Shown: positions 16,816-25,244, counted from the first letter of the stretch. The stretch: 64,000 nt of DNA from F1-60-MAGs149 sp037133755 (GCA_037133755.1 JBAXNN010000002.1:62001-126000); one strand, 5' to 3'. Notes: generated from the letters alone by a model not told the origin. Numbers and translations are program-made.

Positions 16816-18255
16816 ATGGGCGCGCAAGCGCAGGGAGGCGAGAAGCTCGGTAAGGGCAATCTCAGCCTGCTCGATGTCATCGCACAGTCGATCGGGTTCA
16901 TCGGACCCGTCTTCGCAGCTGCGTTCTTCATTCCGACCATCGTCGGCGCTTCGCTGAACGGCAAGGGCGCCGGACTCGCGAGTCCGGTCTCGATCATCAT
17001 CGCGATGATCGGCATGTGCGCCGTCGCGTGGATCATCTCGCGTTTCGCGCGCCGCATCCATGCCGCCGGCTCGCTGTACGACTACGTCACCGAGGCGTTC
17101 GGCGAGCGCATTGGCTTTGTCGGCGGCTGGGTCTACTACGGCGGCGTGATCGCCCTGACCCTCGCCATTGGTCTGGCGTTCGGCGGCTTCCTGCACGACA
17201 CGCTGTTCTTTAACCACGACATCAACATCGCGTGGTACTGGCTGTCGATTGCCTTCTGGATCGTCGCGGGGCTGATGATGCTGCGGGGCGTGGCGATCTC
17301 GACGCGTGTGCAGCTCGTGCTCGGTCTCGGCTCGTTCCTGATCATCCTGATCTTCTCGATCTGGGTGATCATCAAGGTCGGTGGCGACGGCGGCCTCAGC
17401 GCCCAGCCGTTCAATCCGAGCTCGTCGGATCAGGGCTGGAACGGCATCTTCTTCGGAATTCTCTACGCCGTGATCATGTTCATCGGCTTTGAGTCCTCCG
17501 CGAACCTTGCCGAGGAGACGAGTAACCCACGCAAGCACCTGCCGCTCGCGATCTTCGGCTCGTGCATCGCCGTGGGTGTGTTCTACGTGATCGTGACGTA
17601 CGCCCAGGCCGTCGGCTTTGGCCTCTCGGTGCAGGCATGGCTCGAGGCCTTCCCGCCGCTCTACGCGCTGGCCGCCGATCCGAACTACGGCAGCACGGGC
17701 TTCGGCGAGCTGATCCAGTGGCTCGTCGTGATCGACATCGCGGCCGTCGGTCTCGGTACCGCGACCGGCTCGAGCCGCGGTATCTTCGCCCTCGCGCGTG
17801 ACGGTCGTCTGCCGTCCTTCCTTGCGAAGGTGCATCCCAAGTACAAGACGCCATACGTTGCCTCGACCGTCCTCGCGATCGCCTCGATCATCCTGATCGC
17901 GATTGTCGCCTGGACGAACGGCCTGATGAGCGTGGGCGAGATGGATCCGGGCGAGTGGTTCCCGATGTTCAACTGGCTCGCGACCTTCGGTGGCTTCATG
18001 ATGATCGCCGTCTACATCGCGATCTGCGTGGCCGCGTTCAAGGGTATGCCTGGCGAGTCGAGCGGTCTGCTCGCCTTGGCCGGCATCGTCGGCGGTCTCG
18101 TCTCGATCGGCGCGATCTACGGCGTGATCGTCCAGTACGCCGACATCCCGGCCTACAACCGCGTGTGGTGGATCGCGGTGCTGTGGCTGGTGGGTGGCGT
18201 GATCATCATGCTGATCCTCAATCAGATGGGCCGTCTGCGCAACAAGACGGTCTAG
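16816..18255 (+). CDS. APC-superfamily amino acid/amine permease
   Basis: The 479-residue inner-membrane protein shows about 12 hydrophobic segments, beginning with LLDVIAQSIGFIGPVFAAAFF, and the APC-type loop GFESSANLAEETSNPRKHLP. It is expected to import an amino acid, amine or related nitrogen compound by cation symport. The ATG at 16,816 has GGGGGAG 5 nt upstream, which decides it over the start at 16,789. A strong terminator follows. Its position across the operator from the catabolic operon suggests it imports the island's substrate. Confidence 0.86.
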   Translation: MGAQAQGGEKLGKGNLSLLDVIAQSIGFIGPVFAAAFFIPTIVGASLNGKGAGLASPVSIIIAMIGMCAVAWIISRFARRIHAAGSLYDYVTEAFGERIGFVGGWVYYGGVIALTLAIGLAFGGFLHDTLFFNHDINIAWYWLSIAFWIVAGLMMLRGVAISTRVQLVLGLGSFLIILIFSIWVIIKVGGDGGLSAQPFNPSSSDQGWNGIFFGILYAVIMFIGFESSANLAEETSNPRKHLPLAIFGSCIAVGVFYVIVTYAQAVGFGLSVQAWLEAFPPLYALAADPNYGSTGFGELIQWLVVIDIAAVGLGTATGSSRGIFALARDGRLPSFLAKVHPKYKTPYVASTVLAIASIILIAIVAWTNGLMSVGEMDPGEWFPMFNWLATFGGFMMIAVYIAICVAAFKGMPGESSGLLALAGIVGGLVSIGAIYGVIVQYADIPAYNRVWWIAVLWLVGGVIIMLILNQMGRLRNKTV

Positions 18256-18268
18256 CTCGACGCACGCG

Positions 18269-18303
18269 GAGGGGCCCGGGGCTTCGGCTCCGGGCCCCTC
18301 TTT
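18269..18303 (+). terminator. Rho-independent terminator after the permease gene
   Basis: A G+C-rich stem of about 14 bp (GAGGGGCCCGG pairing with CCGGGCCCCTC around a TTCG loop) is followed by TTT. It lies 14 nt after the permease stop and before the next gene's own promoter. Confidence 0.8.
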
Positions 18304-18342
18304 GCGTTTCGGGGGAGCGGCCTGCAGCGGTACGCTTCCGCC

Positions 18343-19542
18343 GTGGCCATCAACGCCGACCCCGTGATCGACCCGGAACGCCGTCAGCGATTGCTCGACA
18401 TCGTCGACGAGATCGGTCCTGCCTTCCTCGAGCGCGCGCCGAAGTACGACCGCGAGGCGTCGTTCCCGTTCGAGAACTTCGACGATCTCTACGACGTCGG
18501 CTTCTACGGGCTCTGCATCCCGACGCGCTACGGCGGCCTCGGCGCGAGCTTCAACGACTACATGCACATCGGCGCGGCCATCGGTGCCTACTGCCCGATG
18601 ACGGCGCTGACCTTCAACATGCACACGCAGACCGTCCTCTGGACGGGCGTCGCGGCCGACGACCTCGACATGAGCGACGAACACCGTGCCGCGCACGAGA
18701 CCCTGCGCGCCGAGCTCTATCGCCGGATCATCGAGGAGAAGGCGCTGCAGTCGCAGCCGCTCAGCGAGGGCATCGCGCAGGGCGCCACGCGCGGCTTTGC
18801 GACGACGGCCGAGAAGGTCGACGGCGGCTACAAGGTCAACGGTCGCAAGATCTTCGCCTCGCTGTCGGGCGCAGCCTCTGACTACAACATCACCTGCGTC
18901 GAGACGAGCGAGGACGAGATCCTCTTCCTCGCGATCGCGGCCGACGATCCGGGCGTCGAGATCGTCGGCGACTGGGATCCGCTCGGCATGCGCGGCACGG
19001 TCTCGCGCACGCTGCTCTTCAAGGACGCCTTCGCGCCGGACGACGCAGTGCTGCTGCCGCCGGGCATCTACAACCAGCTGGCCGAGCGCTGGCCGTACGT
19101 CTACATGACGCTGACGCCTGCCTACATGGGCCTGTCGAAGGCCGTCGTCGATTTCGTGCGCGACTACATGTCCTCGCAGGCGCCTCCCGGTGTCACGTCG
19201 CGCCGCGAGGTACCCCAGAAGCAACAGGGTTGGGCCGAGCTGCAGATCATGTACGAGAAGAGCCGCGCGCTGTTCGACAAGGTCGTCGACGAGGCGCGCG
19301 TCGATCCGACGCCCGACATGGTGGCGCGCGCGCTGGCCGCGAGCTTCACGACGATGGAGACCGCGCCCGAGCTCGCCTCGTTGGCGATCCGCACGTGCGG
19401 CGGCCTGTCGATGCTCAAGGAATTCCGGCTCGAGCAGTACTACCGCGATGCCCGCTGCGGCTCGCTGATGCTGCCGTGGAGTGCCGAGGTCTGCCTGCAT
19501 CGCCTGGGCCAGCACGGCATCTTCCCCGACGACGCGGCGTAG
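18343..19542 (+). CDS. Acyl-CoA dehydrogenase-like flavoenzyme
   Basis: The 399-residue protein has the acyl-CoA dehydrogenase fold: a helical N-terminal domain (YDVGFYGLCIPTRYGGLGAS), a beta middle (GGYKVNGRKIFASLSGAASDY; DPLGMRGTVSRTLLFKDAF) and a helical C-terminal domain. The C-terminal loop where dehydrogenases usually carry the catalytic Glu reads SLMLPWSAEVCLHRLG, so it may be a group D flavin monooxygenase instead. A TACGCT box at 18,331-18,336 lies 6 nt before the GTG start, suggesting a leaderless mRNA. It forms a tight operon with the NicD- and NicX-like genes. Confidence 0.8.
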   Translation: MAINADPVIDPERRQRLLDIVDEIGPAFLERAPKYDREASFPFENFDDLYDVGFYGLCIPTRYGGLGASFNDYMHIGAAIGAYCPMTALTFNMHTQTVLWTGVAADDLDMSDEHRAAHETLRAELYRRIIEEKALQSQPLSEGIAQGATRGFATTAEKVDGGYKVNGRKIFASLSGAASDYNITCVETSEDEILFLAIAADDPGVEIVGDWDPLGMRGTVSRTLLFKDAFAPDDAVLLPPGIYNQLAERWPYVYMTLTPAYMGLSKAVVDFVRDYMSSQAPPGVTSRREVPQKQQGWAELQIMYEKSRALFDKVVDEARVDPTPDMVARALAASFTTMETAPELASLAIRTCGGLSMLKEFRLEQYYRDARCGSLMLPWSAEVCLHRLGQHGIFPDDAA

Positions 19543-19543
19543 T

Positions 19544-20332
19544 GTGATTCGCGACGTCGACGAGGCGCCGATCGCCTGGCGCGAGGCGGGCGAGGGGCCA
19601 CTCGTGCTGTTTCTGCACGGCCTCGGTGCGACGCGGACCAGTTGGGACGCCCAGCTCGATGCCCTCGCCGACGGCTACCGCTGCGTGGCGTGGGACGTGC
19701 CCGGCTACGGGTGCTCCGAGCCGCTTGCCGACTTCTCGCTGGAGGCCGCCGCCGACGCCGCCGCCGCGCTGATCGATCGACTCGGTGGCAGCGCCCACAT
19801 CGTCGGGCTCTCGATGGGCGGCATGATCGCGCTGCAGCTCGCGCTCCGGCATCCCGCTGTCGTGCGGTCGCTGGCGATCGTCGACTCGAGCCCGGCCTTC
19901 GGCATGGATGGCACCGACCCGGACGAGTGGCGTGCCGCCCGGCTGGCGCCGCTCGACGCCGGCGCGCAGGTTCCCGACTTCGCCGAGCCCGTGCTGCGTG
20001 GCGTGATGGGTCCGAACGTGTCCGACGAGGCCGTCGCGGCGGCGGTCGCGTCGATGCTGCGCGTCCCGCTCGCCGGACTGCGGCAGACGATCGCCGCGCT
20101 GCCCGGACACGACGTCCGCGCGCGCCTTGGCGACATCGCCGCGCCCACGCTCGTGGTCGTCGGCGAGCTCGACGAGGAGACGCCGCCTGCCTACTCCGAG
20201 GCGATCGCGGCGGGCATCCCCGGCGCGCGTCTCGAGGTGATCGCCGGAGCCGGGCACTACACGTCGTTCGAGGCGCCCGACGCGCTCAACCGGCTGCTGC
20301 GCGATCATCTCGACATGGTGGAGGCCGCCTGA
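19544..20332 (+). CDS. Alpha/beta hydrolase, NicD-like (N-formylmaleamate deformylase candidate)
   Basis: The 262-residue hydrolase has the oxyanion motif HGLG, nucleophile Ser90 in GLSMGG, an acid near Asp210 (GELDEETP) and His238 (GAGHYTSFE). The GTG start lies 1 nt after the previous stop, and the TGA overlaps the next ATG (TGATG). Because the next gene is a strong NicX match, the NicD role (removing formate from N-formylmaleamate to give maleamate) is the best guess. A 3-oxoadipate enol-lactonase role is an alternative. Confidence 0.78.
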   Translation: MIRDVDEAPIAWREAGEGPLVLFLHGLGATRTSWDAQLDALADGYRCVAWDVPGYGCSEPLADFSLEAAADAAAALIDRLGGSAHIVGLSMGGMIALQLALRHPAVVRSLAIVDSSPAFGMDGTDPDEWRAARLAPLDAGAQVPDFAEPVLRGVMGPNVSDEAVAAAVASMLRVPLAGLRQTIAALPGHDVRARLGDIAAPTLVVVGELDEETPPAYSEAIAAGIPGARLEVIAGAGHYTSFEAPDALNRLLRDHLDMVEAA

Positions 20333-21360
20333 TGGAGCACCGCACGCTCGACGTCTTCCGCCGCGCCCTCGTGGCGAGCGGCCTCACCGCCGGCGAGGTC
20401 GTCGCCGTGCTCAGCGAGTCCGGCAGCCGCGCTGCGCTCGTGGATGCCGCACGGCTCGCCGCCGAGGATCTCGGCGGCCGTGTCGTCGACGTGCGCATGC
20501 CGACGCCTGCCAACCCCGGCCCGGTCGCGATTCGTTCGACCGGCTCGAGCATCGCGCTTCAGGGCAATCCCGCGGCGATCGCCGCGCTCTGCGCCGCCGA
20601 CCTCGTGCTCGACTGCACCGTCGAGGGCCTGCTGCACGCGCCCGAGCTGCCCGCCATTCTGAGCGCCGGCTCGCGCGTGCTGATGATCCCCAACGAGGAT
20701 CCCGAGGCCTTCGAGCGTTGGGCGCCGGACGACGGGGCATTGAAGGCACGCGTGCTGGCCGGCCTCGAGCGTCTGCGTGCCGCCGACGCGATGCACGTCA
20801 CCTCGCCGGCCGGCACCGACCTGCGCGTCGCCCTCGCCGGCGCCTTCACGGCCGGCTCGTGGGGCTCGACGGATGGCCCGGGCACGATCGCGCACTGGCC
20901 GGGCGGCCTCGTCGTCGCGTTCCCCGCCGCGTACTCCGTGGAGGGCACGCTCGTGCTCGCGCCGGGCGATGCGAATCTCACCTTCAAGGAGTACCTGCGC
21001 GAGCCGGTGCGTCTGACGATCGCGGGCGACCGCATCACGGCGATCGACGGCGACAATCTCGACGCCGATCTGCTGCGCTCGTATCTCGCCGCGTTCGACG
21101 AGGAAGAGGCGTACAGCGTGAGTCACGTCGGCTGGGGCATGAACCCCGCCGCGCGCTGGGATGCTCTCGTGATGGTCGACAAGCGCGAGACCAACGGCAT
21201 CGAGCTGCGCGCCTTCGAGGGGAATTTCCTCTTCTCGACGGGCGCCAACGAGAACGCTGGCCGCTTCACGCGCGGCCACTTCGACTTCCCGATGCGCCAC
21301 TGCACCGTGCGCCTCGACGGCGAGACCGTGGTCGATGCCGGCCGCGTTGTCGGCGGCTAG
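20332..21360 (+). CDS. 2,5-dihydroxypyridine 5,6-dioxygenase-like protein (NicX/M29 family)
   Basis: The 342-residue protein belongs to the peptidase M29-like family that includes NicX, an Fe(II) enzyme opening the 2,5-dihydroxypyridine ring to N-formylmaleamate. His265 (SVSHVGWG), His316 and Asp318 (GHFDFPMR) fall almost exactly where I recall the iron ligands of NicX (His265, His318, Asp320), and the length is close to its ~350 residues. The gene is coupled to the NicD-like gene. This points to a pyridine-type substrate; an aminopeptidase-like role is less likely. It shares a CTAG stop with the convergent recX. Confidence 0.8.
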   Translation: MEHRTLDVFRRALVASGLTAGEVVAVLSESGSRAALVDAARLAAEDLGGRVVDVRMPTPANPGPVAIRSTGSSIALQGNPAAIAALCAADLVLDCTVEGLLHAPELPAILSAGSRVLMIPNEDPEAFERWAPDDGALKARVLAGLERLRAADAMHVTSPAGTDLRVALAGAFTAGSWGSTDGPGTIAHWPGGLVVAFPAAYSVEGTLVLAPGDANLTFKEYLREPVRLTIAGDRITAIDGDNLDADLLRSYLAAFDEEEAYSVSHVGWGMNPAARWDALVMVDKRETNGIELRAFEGNFLFSTGANENAGRFTRGHFDFPMRHCTVRLDGETVVDAGRVVGG

Positions 21361-22127
21361 CGCGCCTGGAGGATCTCGCGTATCTGCCCGGCGGTCGCGC
21401 CGTGACGCATCAGCCAGGCGTGGGCGCGCCTACGAGCGCCGGCATCGCTGGCCGCCGTGGGGTAGCGGCGGCGCACCTGGCGCTCGAGCTCGTCCATGTC
21501 GGCGGGCGGCTTGGTCTTTTCGGCCTCGCCGGCAACTTCGGAGGCGAGACGCCCGGCGAGCTGCGGGCTGAATCCACGGCGGGCGAGGAACCCGTAGGCA
21601 CGTGAGCGGCTGCTCGCCGTACTCGGCCGGGCCTCGAGCAGTCGTCGCGCCTCGGCCTCCTCGTCGAAGTCGGCGTAGGCCTCCTCGACCGCAGAGGTGA
21701 TGTCGGCATCGGCGAAGCCCTGCTTGCGCAGGCGCTGTTGCGTCGAGAACGGCGCCTGGCCCGCATCGCGAAAGCGTCGAGCGCGCGTGGCGGCGAGCAC
21801 GCGGTCGTTGAGCGCGCCGAGCTCCGCGCAGCGGTCGAGCGTGCGCTCGGCCACCGCTTCGTCGAAGCCCTTGCGCTTGAGGCGGTCGCGCATCTGCCCG
21901 CGCGACGCCATCCGGAAGTCGAGCGACCGGATTGCGTAGCTGAGTGCAGCGGCGGTGTCGCGCTGCTGCTCAAGTCGAGTACGGCGCGCGTCGTCGAGCT
22001 CGCTGCCGAGGTGCAGGTCCTCATCGACGACGAGCGAGGCCGGCAGCGTCGTCCAGTACGCGCCATCGAGATGCACCTTCACGGACGGCTTGCCGTTGAC
22101 GGCCGCCAGTCGCGTGATCTTGGACAT
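21357..22127 (-). CDS. recX: Regulatory protein RecX
   Basis: The 256-residue protein is built of RecX-type three-helix repeats (LDFRMASRGQMRDRLKRKGF, FSTQQRLRKQGF, RRGFSPQLAGRLASE), preceded by a beta N-terminal region (VKVHLDGAYWTTLPASLVV). RecX limits RecA filament growth. recA is not in the window, so the gene is separated from its usual partner. The ATG at 22,127 fits the family and lies at the foot of a G+C palindrome. The longer frame upstream reads through that palindrome and is rejected. Confidence 0.85.
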   Translation of the reverse strand: MSKITRLAAVNGKPSVKVHLDGAYWTTLPASLVVDEDLHLGSELDDARRTRLEQQRDTAAALSYAIRSLDFRMASRGQMRDRLKRKGFDEAVAERTLDRCAELGALNDRVLAATRARRFRDAGQAPFSTQQRLRKQGFADADITSAVEEAYADFDEEAEARRLLEARPSTASSRSRAYGFLARRGFSPQLAGRLASEVAGEAEKTKPPADMDELERQVRRRYPTAASDAGARRRAHAWLMRHGATAGQIREILQAR

Positions 22128-22186
22128 TTTGGGCCCGGCCCCAGAATGACCGAAAAAACGACAATTTGGGGCCGGCCCCAAAATGA
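22126..22186 (-). terminator. Twin GGGGCCGGCCCC palindromes between the Lrp-like gene and recX
   Basis: Two near-identical palindromes, ATTTTGGGGCCGGCCCCAAA (near 22,165-22,184) and CATTCTGGGGCCGGGCCC (near 22,131-22,149), flank a TTTTTT run in the minus-strand sense. The upstream one plus T-run resembles an intrinsic terminator for the Lrp-like gene. The downstream one abuts the recX ATG and could hide its start or bind a regulator. Confidence 0.5.
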
Positions 22187-22190
22187 CCGC

Positions 22191-22469
22191 CTAGACGTCG
22201 CCGATCTCGAACATCGCGTCGAGATCGTGGCGCGAGTACGCGCGGAAGGCGGGCAGCGTCTCGGTGCGAGCGATGCCGTCGATGGCGAGCAGGCCGCTCG
22301 TGACGAGGTCGGCCATCGCCTCGTTGCTCGAGACGCGCACGATTGCGACGAGGTCGTAGCGGCCGGCGACCGAGTGGACCTCGGCGACGCCGTCGGTGGT
22401 GGCGAGACGGTCGGCGACCTCAGCGAGGCGGCCGCGCTCGACGTCGATCAGGACGAATGCAGTGACCAT
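22191..22469 (-). CDS. Stand-alone Lrp/AsnC ligand-binding (RAM) domain protein
   Basis: The 92-residue protein matches only the ligand-sensing RAM domain of Lrp/AsnC regulators (FVLIDVERGRLAEVADRL ... GRYDLVAIVRVSS) and has no helix-turn-helix. Such single-domain proteins form oligomers that bind amino acids. A TAGACT box 7 nt before the ATG, overlapping the amidase stop, suggests a leaderless mRNA. Its role near the amidase and recX is unknown. Confidence 0.8.
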   Translation of the reverse strand: MVTAFVLIDVERGRLAEVADRLATTDGVAEVHSVAGRYDLVAIVRVSSNEAMADLVTSGLLAIDGIARTETLPAFRAYSRHDLDAMFEIGDV

Positions 22470-22479
22470 GAGGTGGAGT

Positions 22480-23667
22480 CTAGTCCTCGTCCCACAACTC
22501 GGACTTGATCATGTCCCACGCCTCGCCGGGATCGCCGGGCATGGCGGGGATGTAGCGCGCGCCCTCGTGCGGCGTGGACGGCGGCGTCCACGAGCCGCGC
22601 TTCTGCAGCCGCTTGATGTTGGCGCGGTAGACCTCGTCGACCTCGGCGTGCGAGCCCGGCTCGTCCTTCAGCCAGAGGTTCTTCGGATGGATCGGCTCGT
22701 CGTACATGTCCTTGAAGAGCTCGGTGCGGAGGTCCTTCATCCAGTTCGAGTTGAGGTTCATCGCGCGGAAGTTGCGCAACGCCTCGATGTCGATGATGCC
22801 GGCGCAGAAGCTGTTCATGCCGCTCTGCGACAGCCCGAGCACCTGGCCCTGGAAGTCGATGATGTGGCCGTTGCCGCCACCGATGTCGTACGGCTGCTCC
22901 ATCTTCGGATGCACGTAGACGGGGCCGACGTTCGGGCAGACCATGTACAGCGAGTTGAAGTGCGCGTGCGCGCGGTTCTGCAGCAGCCACGTGCCGCCGG
23001 CGTCGGGACCGGCCTGGGTCATCGGCACGGCTTCGCTCGGGCGGTAGACGACCTCGGCGCCGTTGAAGGCGAGCGCGCGGACGGCCTCGGGGTACTCGCC
23101 GTCGGAGCAGCAGATCGTGCCGATGTTGCCGATGTCCTTCGTCTTGAGCACGGGGTAGAACGCGTCGAGCCCCTCGCCGAACACCTCGATCCAGCGGTCG
23201 TAGACGTCGTGCGGGGTGGTCGAGCGCTCGCGGCACCAGAGGTGGTTCTTCGCGGCCTTGTGCACGATCTTCCCGTTCGGGCCGATCACGAACAGCATGT
23301 TGAAGAAGCGGTCGTCCATCACCTCGGGCAGCCGCGCCTTGCACTGGACGACGATGTACGTGCCGTACTGCTTGGCGAGCTTGCCGAGCCGCTGCGTCTC
23401 CGGGCCGGGCAGGTCGATGAACAGCTCGCGGGCGGCGACGGTGTGGGGGATGTCGAAGATCTCGTCGGTGAAGCCCGTCAGCGCGCCTTCGGCGAGCGCG
23501 ATCAGCCGGACGGGCATGTTGATGCCGATGATCGAGACGGCGGCGTGGATCGCGTCCTCGATGACGTCGAGGTTGCGCTCGATCTCGCTGCGCTTGGAGA
23601 TGCCGCGCACCACCGTCGAGAGTCCCACTGCCATGTAGGGCGCTACGGGCCCTGTCTGCTTCGCCAT
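22480..23667 (-). CDS. Nitrilase-superfamily amidohydrolase (aliphatic amidase-like)
   Basis: The 395-residue enzyme has the Glu-Lys-Cys triad: Glu60 (ALAEGALTGF), Lys140 (AAKNHL) and Cys186 (TICCSDGEYPE). It would hydrolyse a small amide to acid and ammonia. In a NicX/NicD setting the substrate could be maleamate or another ring-cleavage amide, although known NicF is a different fold; this is inference. The ATG has AGGAGG 6 nt upstream. It is divergent from the HpaB-like gene, with the second operator palindrome between them. Confidence 0.86.
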   Translation of the reverse strand: MAKQTGPVAPYMAVGLSTVVRGISKRSEIERNLDVIEDAIHAAVSIIGINMPVRLIALAEGALTGFTDEIFDIPHTVAARELFIDLPGPETQRLGKLAKQYGTYIVVQCKARLPEVMDDRFFNMLFVIGPNGKIVHKAAKNHLWCRERSTTPHDVYDRWIEVFGEGLDAFYPVLKTKDIGNIGTICCSDGEYPEAVRALAFNGAEVVYRPSEAVPMTQAGPDAGGTWLLQNRAHAHFNSLYMVCPNVGPVYVHPKMEQPYDIGGGNGHIIDFQGQVLGLSQSGMNSFCAGIIDIEALRNFRAMNLNSNWMKDLRTELFKDMYDEPIHPKNLWLKDEPGSHAEVDEVYRANIKRLQKRGSWTPPSTPHEGARYIPAMPGDPGEAWDMIKSELWDED

Positions 23668-23717
23668 GTTCGGCCTCCTGTGGGGTGCAAGCGTACGCGA
23701 ATGACGGGGGGTGCCTC

Positions 23718-23746
23718 TTGACACCTTCGGAGAACGATTGGATACT
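23718..23746 (+). promoter_or_regulatory. Sigma70-type promoter of the HpaB-like gene
   Basis: TTGACA at 23,718-23,723 is followed, after a 17-bp spacer, by GATACT at 23,741-23,746. The -10 is embedded in the operator palindrome 23,737-23,755, so a bound repressor would block RNA polymerase directly. It is the best classical promoter in the window. Confidence 0.75.
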
Positions 23747-23755
23747 GGATCCAAT
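23737..23755. promoter_or_regulatory. Operator-like palindrome ATTGGATACTGGATCCAAT
   Basis: This 19-bp palindrome has 8 of 9 arm positions complementary around a central T. It shares the TTGGATAC / (G)TATCCAA half-sites of the palindrome at 16,677 and overlaps the -10 of the HpaB-like gene. It lies in the 110-bp gap between that gene and the divergent amidase gene, so it could control both. Confidence 0.7.
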
Positions 23756-23777
23756 CTGCTCTGGAGGATCGTTTCCG

Positions 23778-25244
23778 ATGGCTGCAACCGAGACTAGTTC
23801 CAACGTGGCGGCGCGCACCGGCGCCGAATTCCTCGAGGGTCTGCGCAACGACAAGGATCGCGAGATCTGGATCGGCGGCGAGTGCGTCACGAACCCGATG
23901 GATCACGAGTTCCTGGCCACGGGTGCCGAGGCGATCGCGCGCGTCTTCGACACGCAGCACGAGCACGCCGAGGTCTGCCTCGCGCCGAATCCCGATGACG
24001 GCCGCCTCGTCAACCGCACGCACCTGATCCCGCGCAGCAAGGACGATCTCGAGAAGCGCCGTGCGTCGATGGAGATCATCGCGGGCGCGACGGGCGGGAT
24101 GATGGGCCGCGTCCCCGACTACCTCAACGTGACGTTCGCCTGCTTCGCCGGAGCGTCGGAGGTGTGGGCGCGCCGCGGCAACGAGCGCGGCGCGGAGAAC
24201 ATCGTCAACTACCAGAAGCTGATGCGCGATCGGGATCTCTCGACGACGCACGCGATCATGAATCCCGTCGCTGACCGCTCGAAGTCGGATGCCCAGCAGA
24301 TGGGCGGCGAGATCTCCCTGCACAAGGTTGGCGAGTGCGCGGAGGGCATCATCGTCCGTGGCGCGCGCATGCTCGCGACCCTCGCGCCGTTCGCCGACGA
24401 GATCTCGGTCTATCCCGGCTCGCCCCTGCAGGAGGGTGACGAGGCCTACGCGCTTGCGTTCGCGCTGCCGATGTCGACGCCGGGCCTGCGGTTCATCTGC
24501 CGCGATTCGTTCGCGAAGCCGAAGAGCACCTTCGACTACCCGTTGAGCGCGCGCTTTGACGAGATGGACGCCGTCGTGATCTTCGACGACGTCGTCGTGC
24601 CCTGGGATCGCCTCTTCCTCGACGGCGATCTCGAGGGTTACGACGAGGTCATCACCGACTCCGGCTGGCGTGGCCACATCATGCACCAGGCCTTCACCCG
24701 GTCCTACGTGAAGCTGATGTTCGCGTTCGGGCTCGGCCACGCGATGGCGCAGACCACGGGCGTGGCGCGCTTCGACCACATCCAGGAGAAGCTCGGCCAG
24801 ATCTGGAACATGACCGAGCTCACGCGCTCGGCGCTCGTTGCCGCGGAGGCCGATTCGTTCCTCGACAACCACGGCGTCTGGTATCCGCATGATCGCCCGC
24901 TGATGGCGCTGCGCGGCGAGATGCCGAAGTGGCTGCCCCGTACGCACGAGCTGCTGCAGCTGATCGGCGGCGGGTCGTTCATGGCGACCCCGTCCGAGGC
25001 CGACTTCAACTCGGCGATCCGCGGCGACATCGAGAAGTACTTCCAGGCCGCCGGTGGCAACGCCGAGCAGCGTGTACGCATCTTCCGTCTCGCGTGGGAC
25101 TTCATCGGCTCCGACCTCGGCGGGCGCAGCGAGCTCTACGAGCGCTTCTACCTGTCGGACTCGTGGCGGATGACGCAGCTGGCCTACCGCACGGCGGACA
25201 CCACGTTCGCCGAGTCGCTGGTCGACCAGTTCATGCACGACTAA
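23778..25244 (+). CDS. HpaB-type FADH2-dependent aromatic monooxygenase, large component
   Basis: The 488-residue protein matches the 4-hydroxyphenylacetate 3-monooxygenase oxygenase family. Landmarks are FLEGLRNDKDREIWIGGE at the N terminus, the flavin-binding middle, and FDEMDAVVIFDDVVVPWDRLF. These enzymes need FADH2 from a separate reductase (HpaC), which is not in the window. It would hydroxylate a phenol- or hydroxypyridine-like ring. The ATG at 23,778 has GGAGG 10 nt upstream, and the longer frame starts before the promoter. The operator overlaps its -10. Confidence 0.88.
   Translation: MAATETSSNVAARTGAEFLEGLRNDKDREIWIGGECVTNPMDHEFLATGAEAIARVFDTQHEHAEVCLAPNPDDGRLVNRTHLIPRSKDDLEKRRASMEIIAGATGGMMGRVPDYLNVTFACFAGASEVWARRGNERGAENIVNYQKLMRDRDLSTTHAIMNPVADRSKSDAQQMGGEISLHKVGECAEGIIVRGARMLATLAPFADEISVYPGSPLQEGDEAYALAFALPMSTPGLRFICRDSFAKPKSTFDYPLSARFDEMDAVVIFDDVVVPWDRLFLDGDLEGYDEVITDSGWRGHIMHQAFTRSYVKLMFAFGLGHAMAQTTGVARFDHIQEKLGQIWNMTELTRSALVAAEADSFLDNHGVWYPHDRPLMALRGEMPKWLPRTHELLQLIGGGSFMATPSEADFNSAIRGDIEKYFQAAGGNAEQRVRIFRLAWDFIGSDLGGRSELYERFYLSDSWRMTQLAYRTADTTFAESLVDQFMHD

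Noticed and set aside
16720..19515. A 931-residue minus-strand frame opposite the permease and acyl-CoA-dehydrogenase-like genes
   Set aside because: Low-complexity His/Arg/Asp-rich translation typical of antisense to high-GC genes; both sense genes have recognisable folds.
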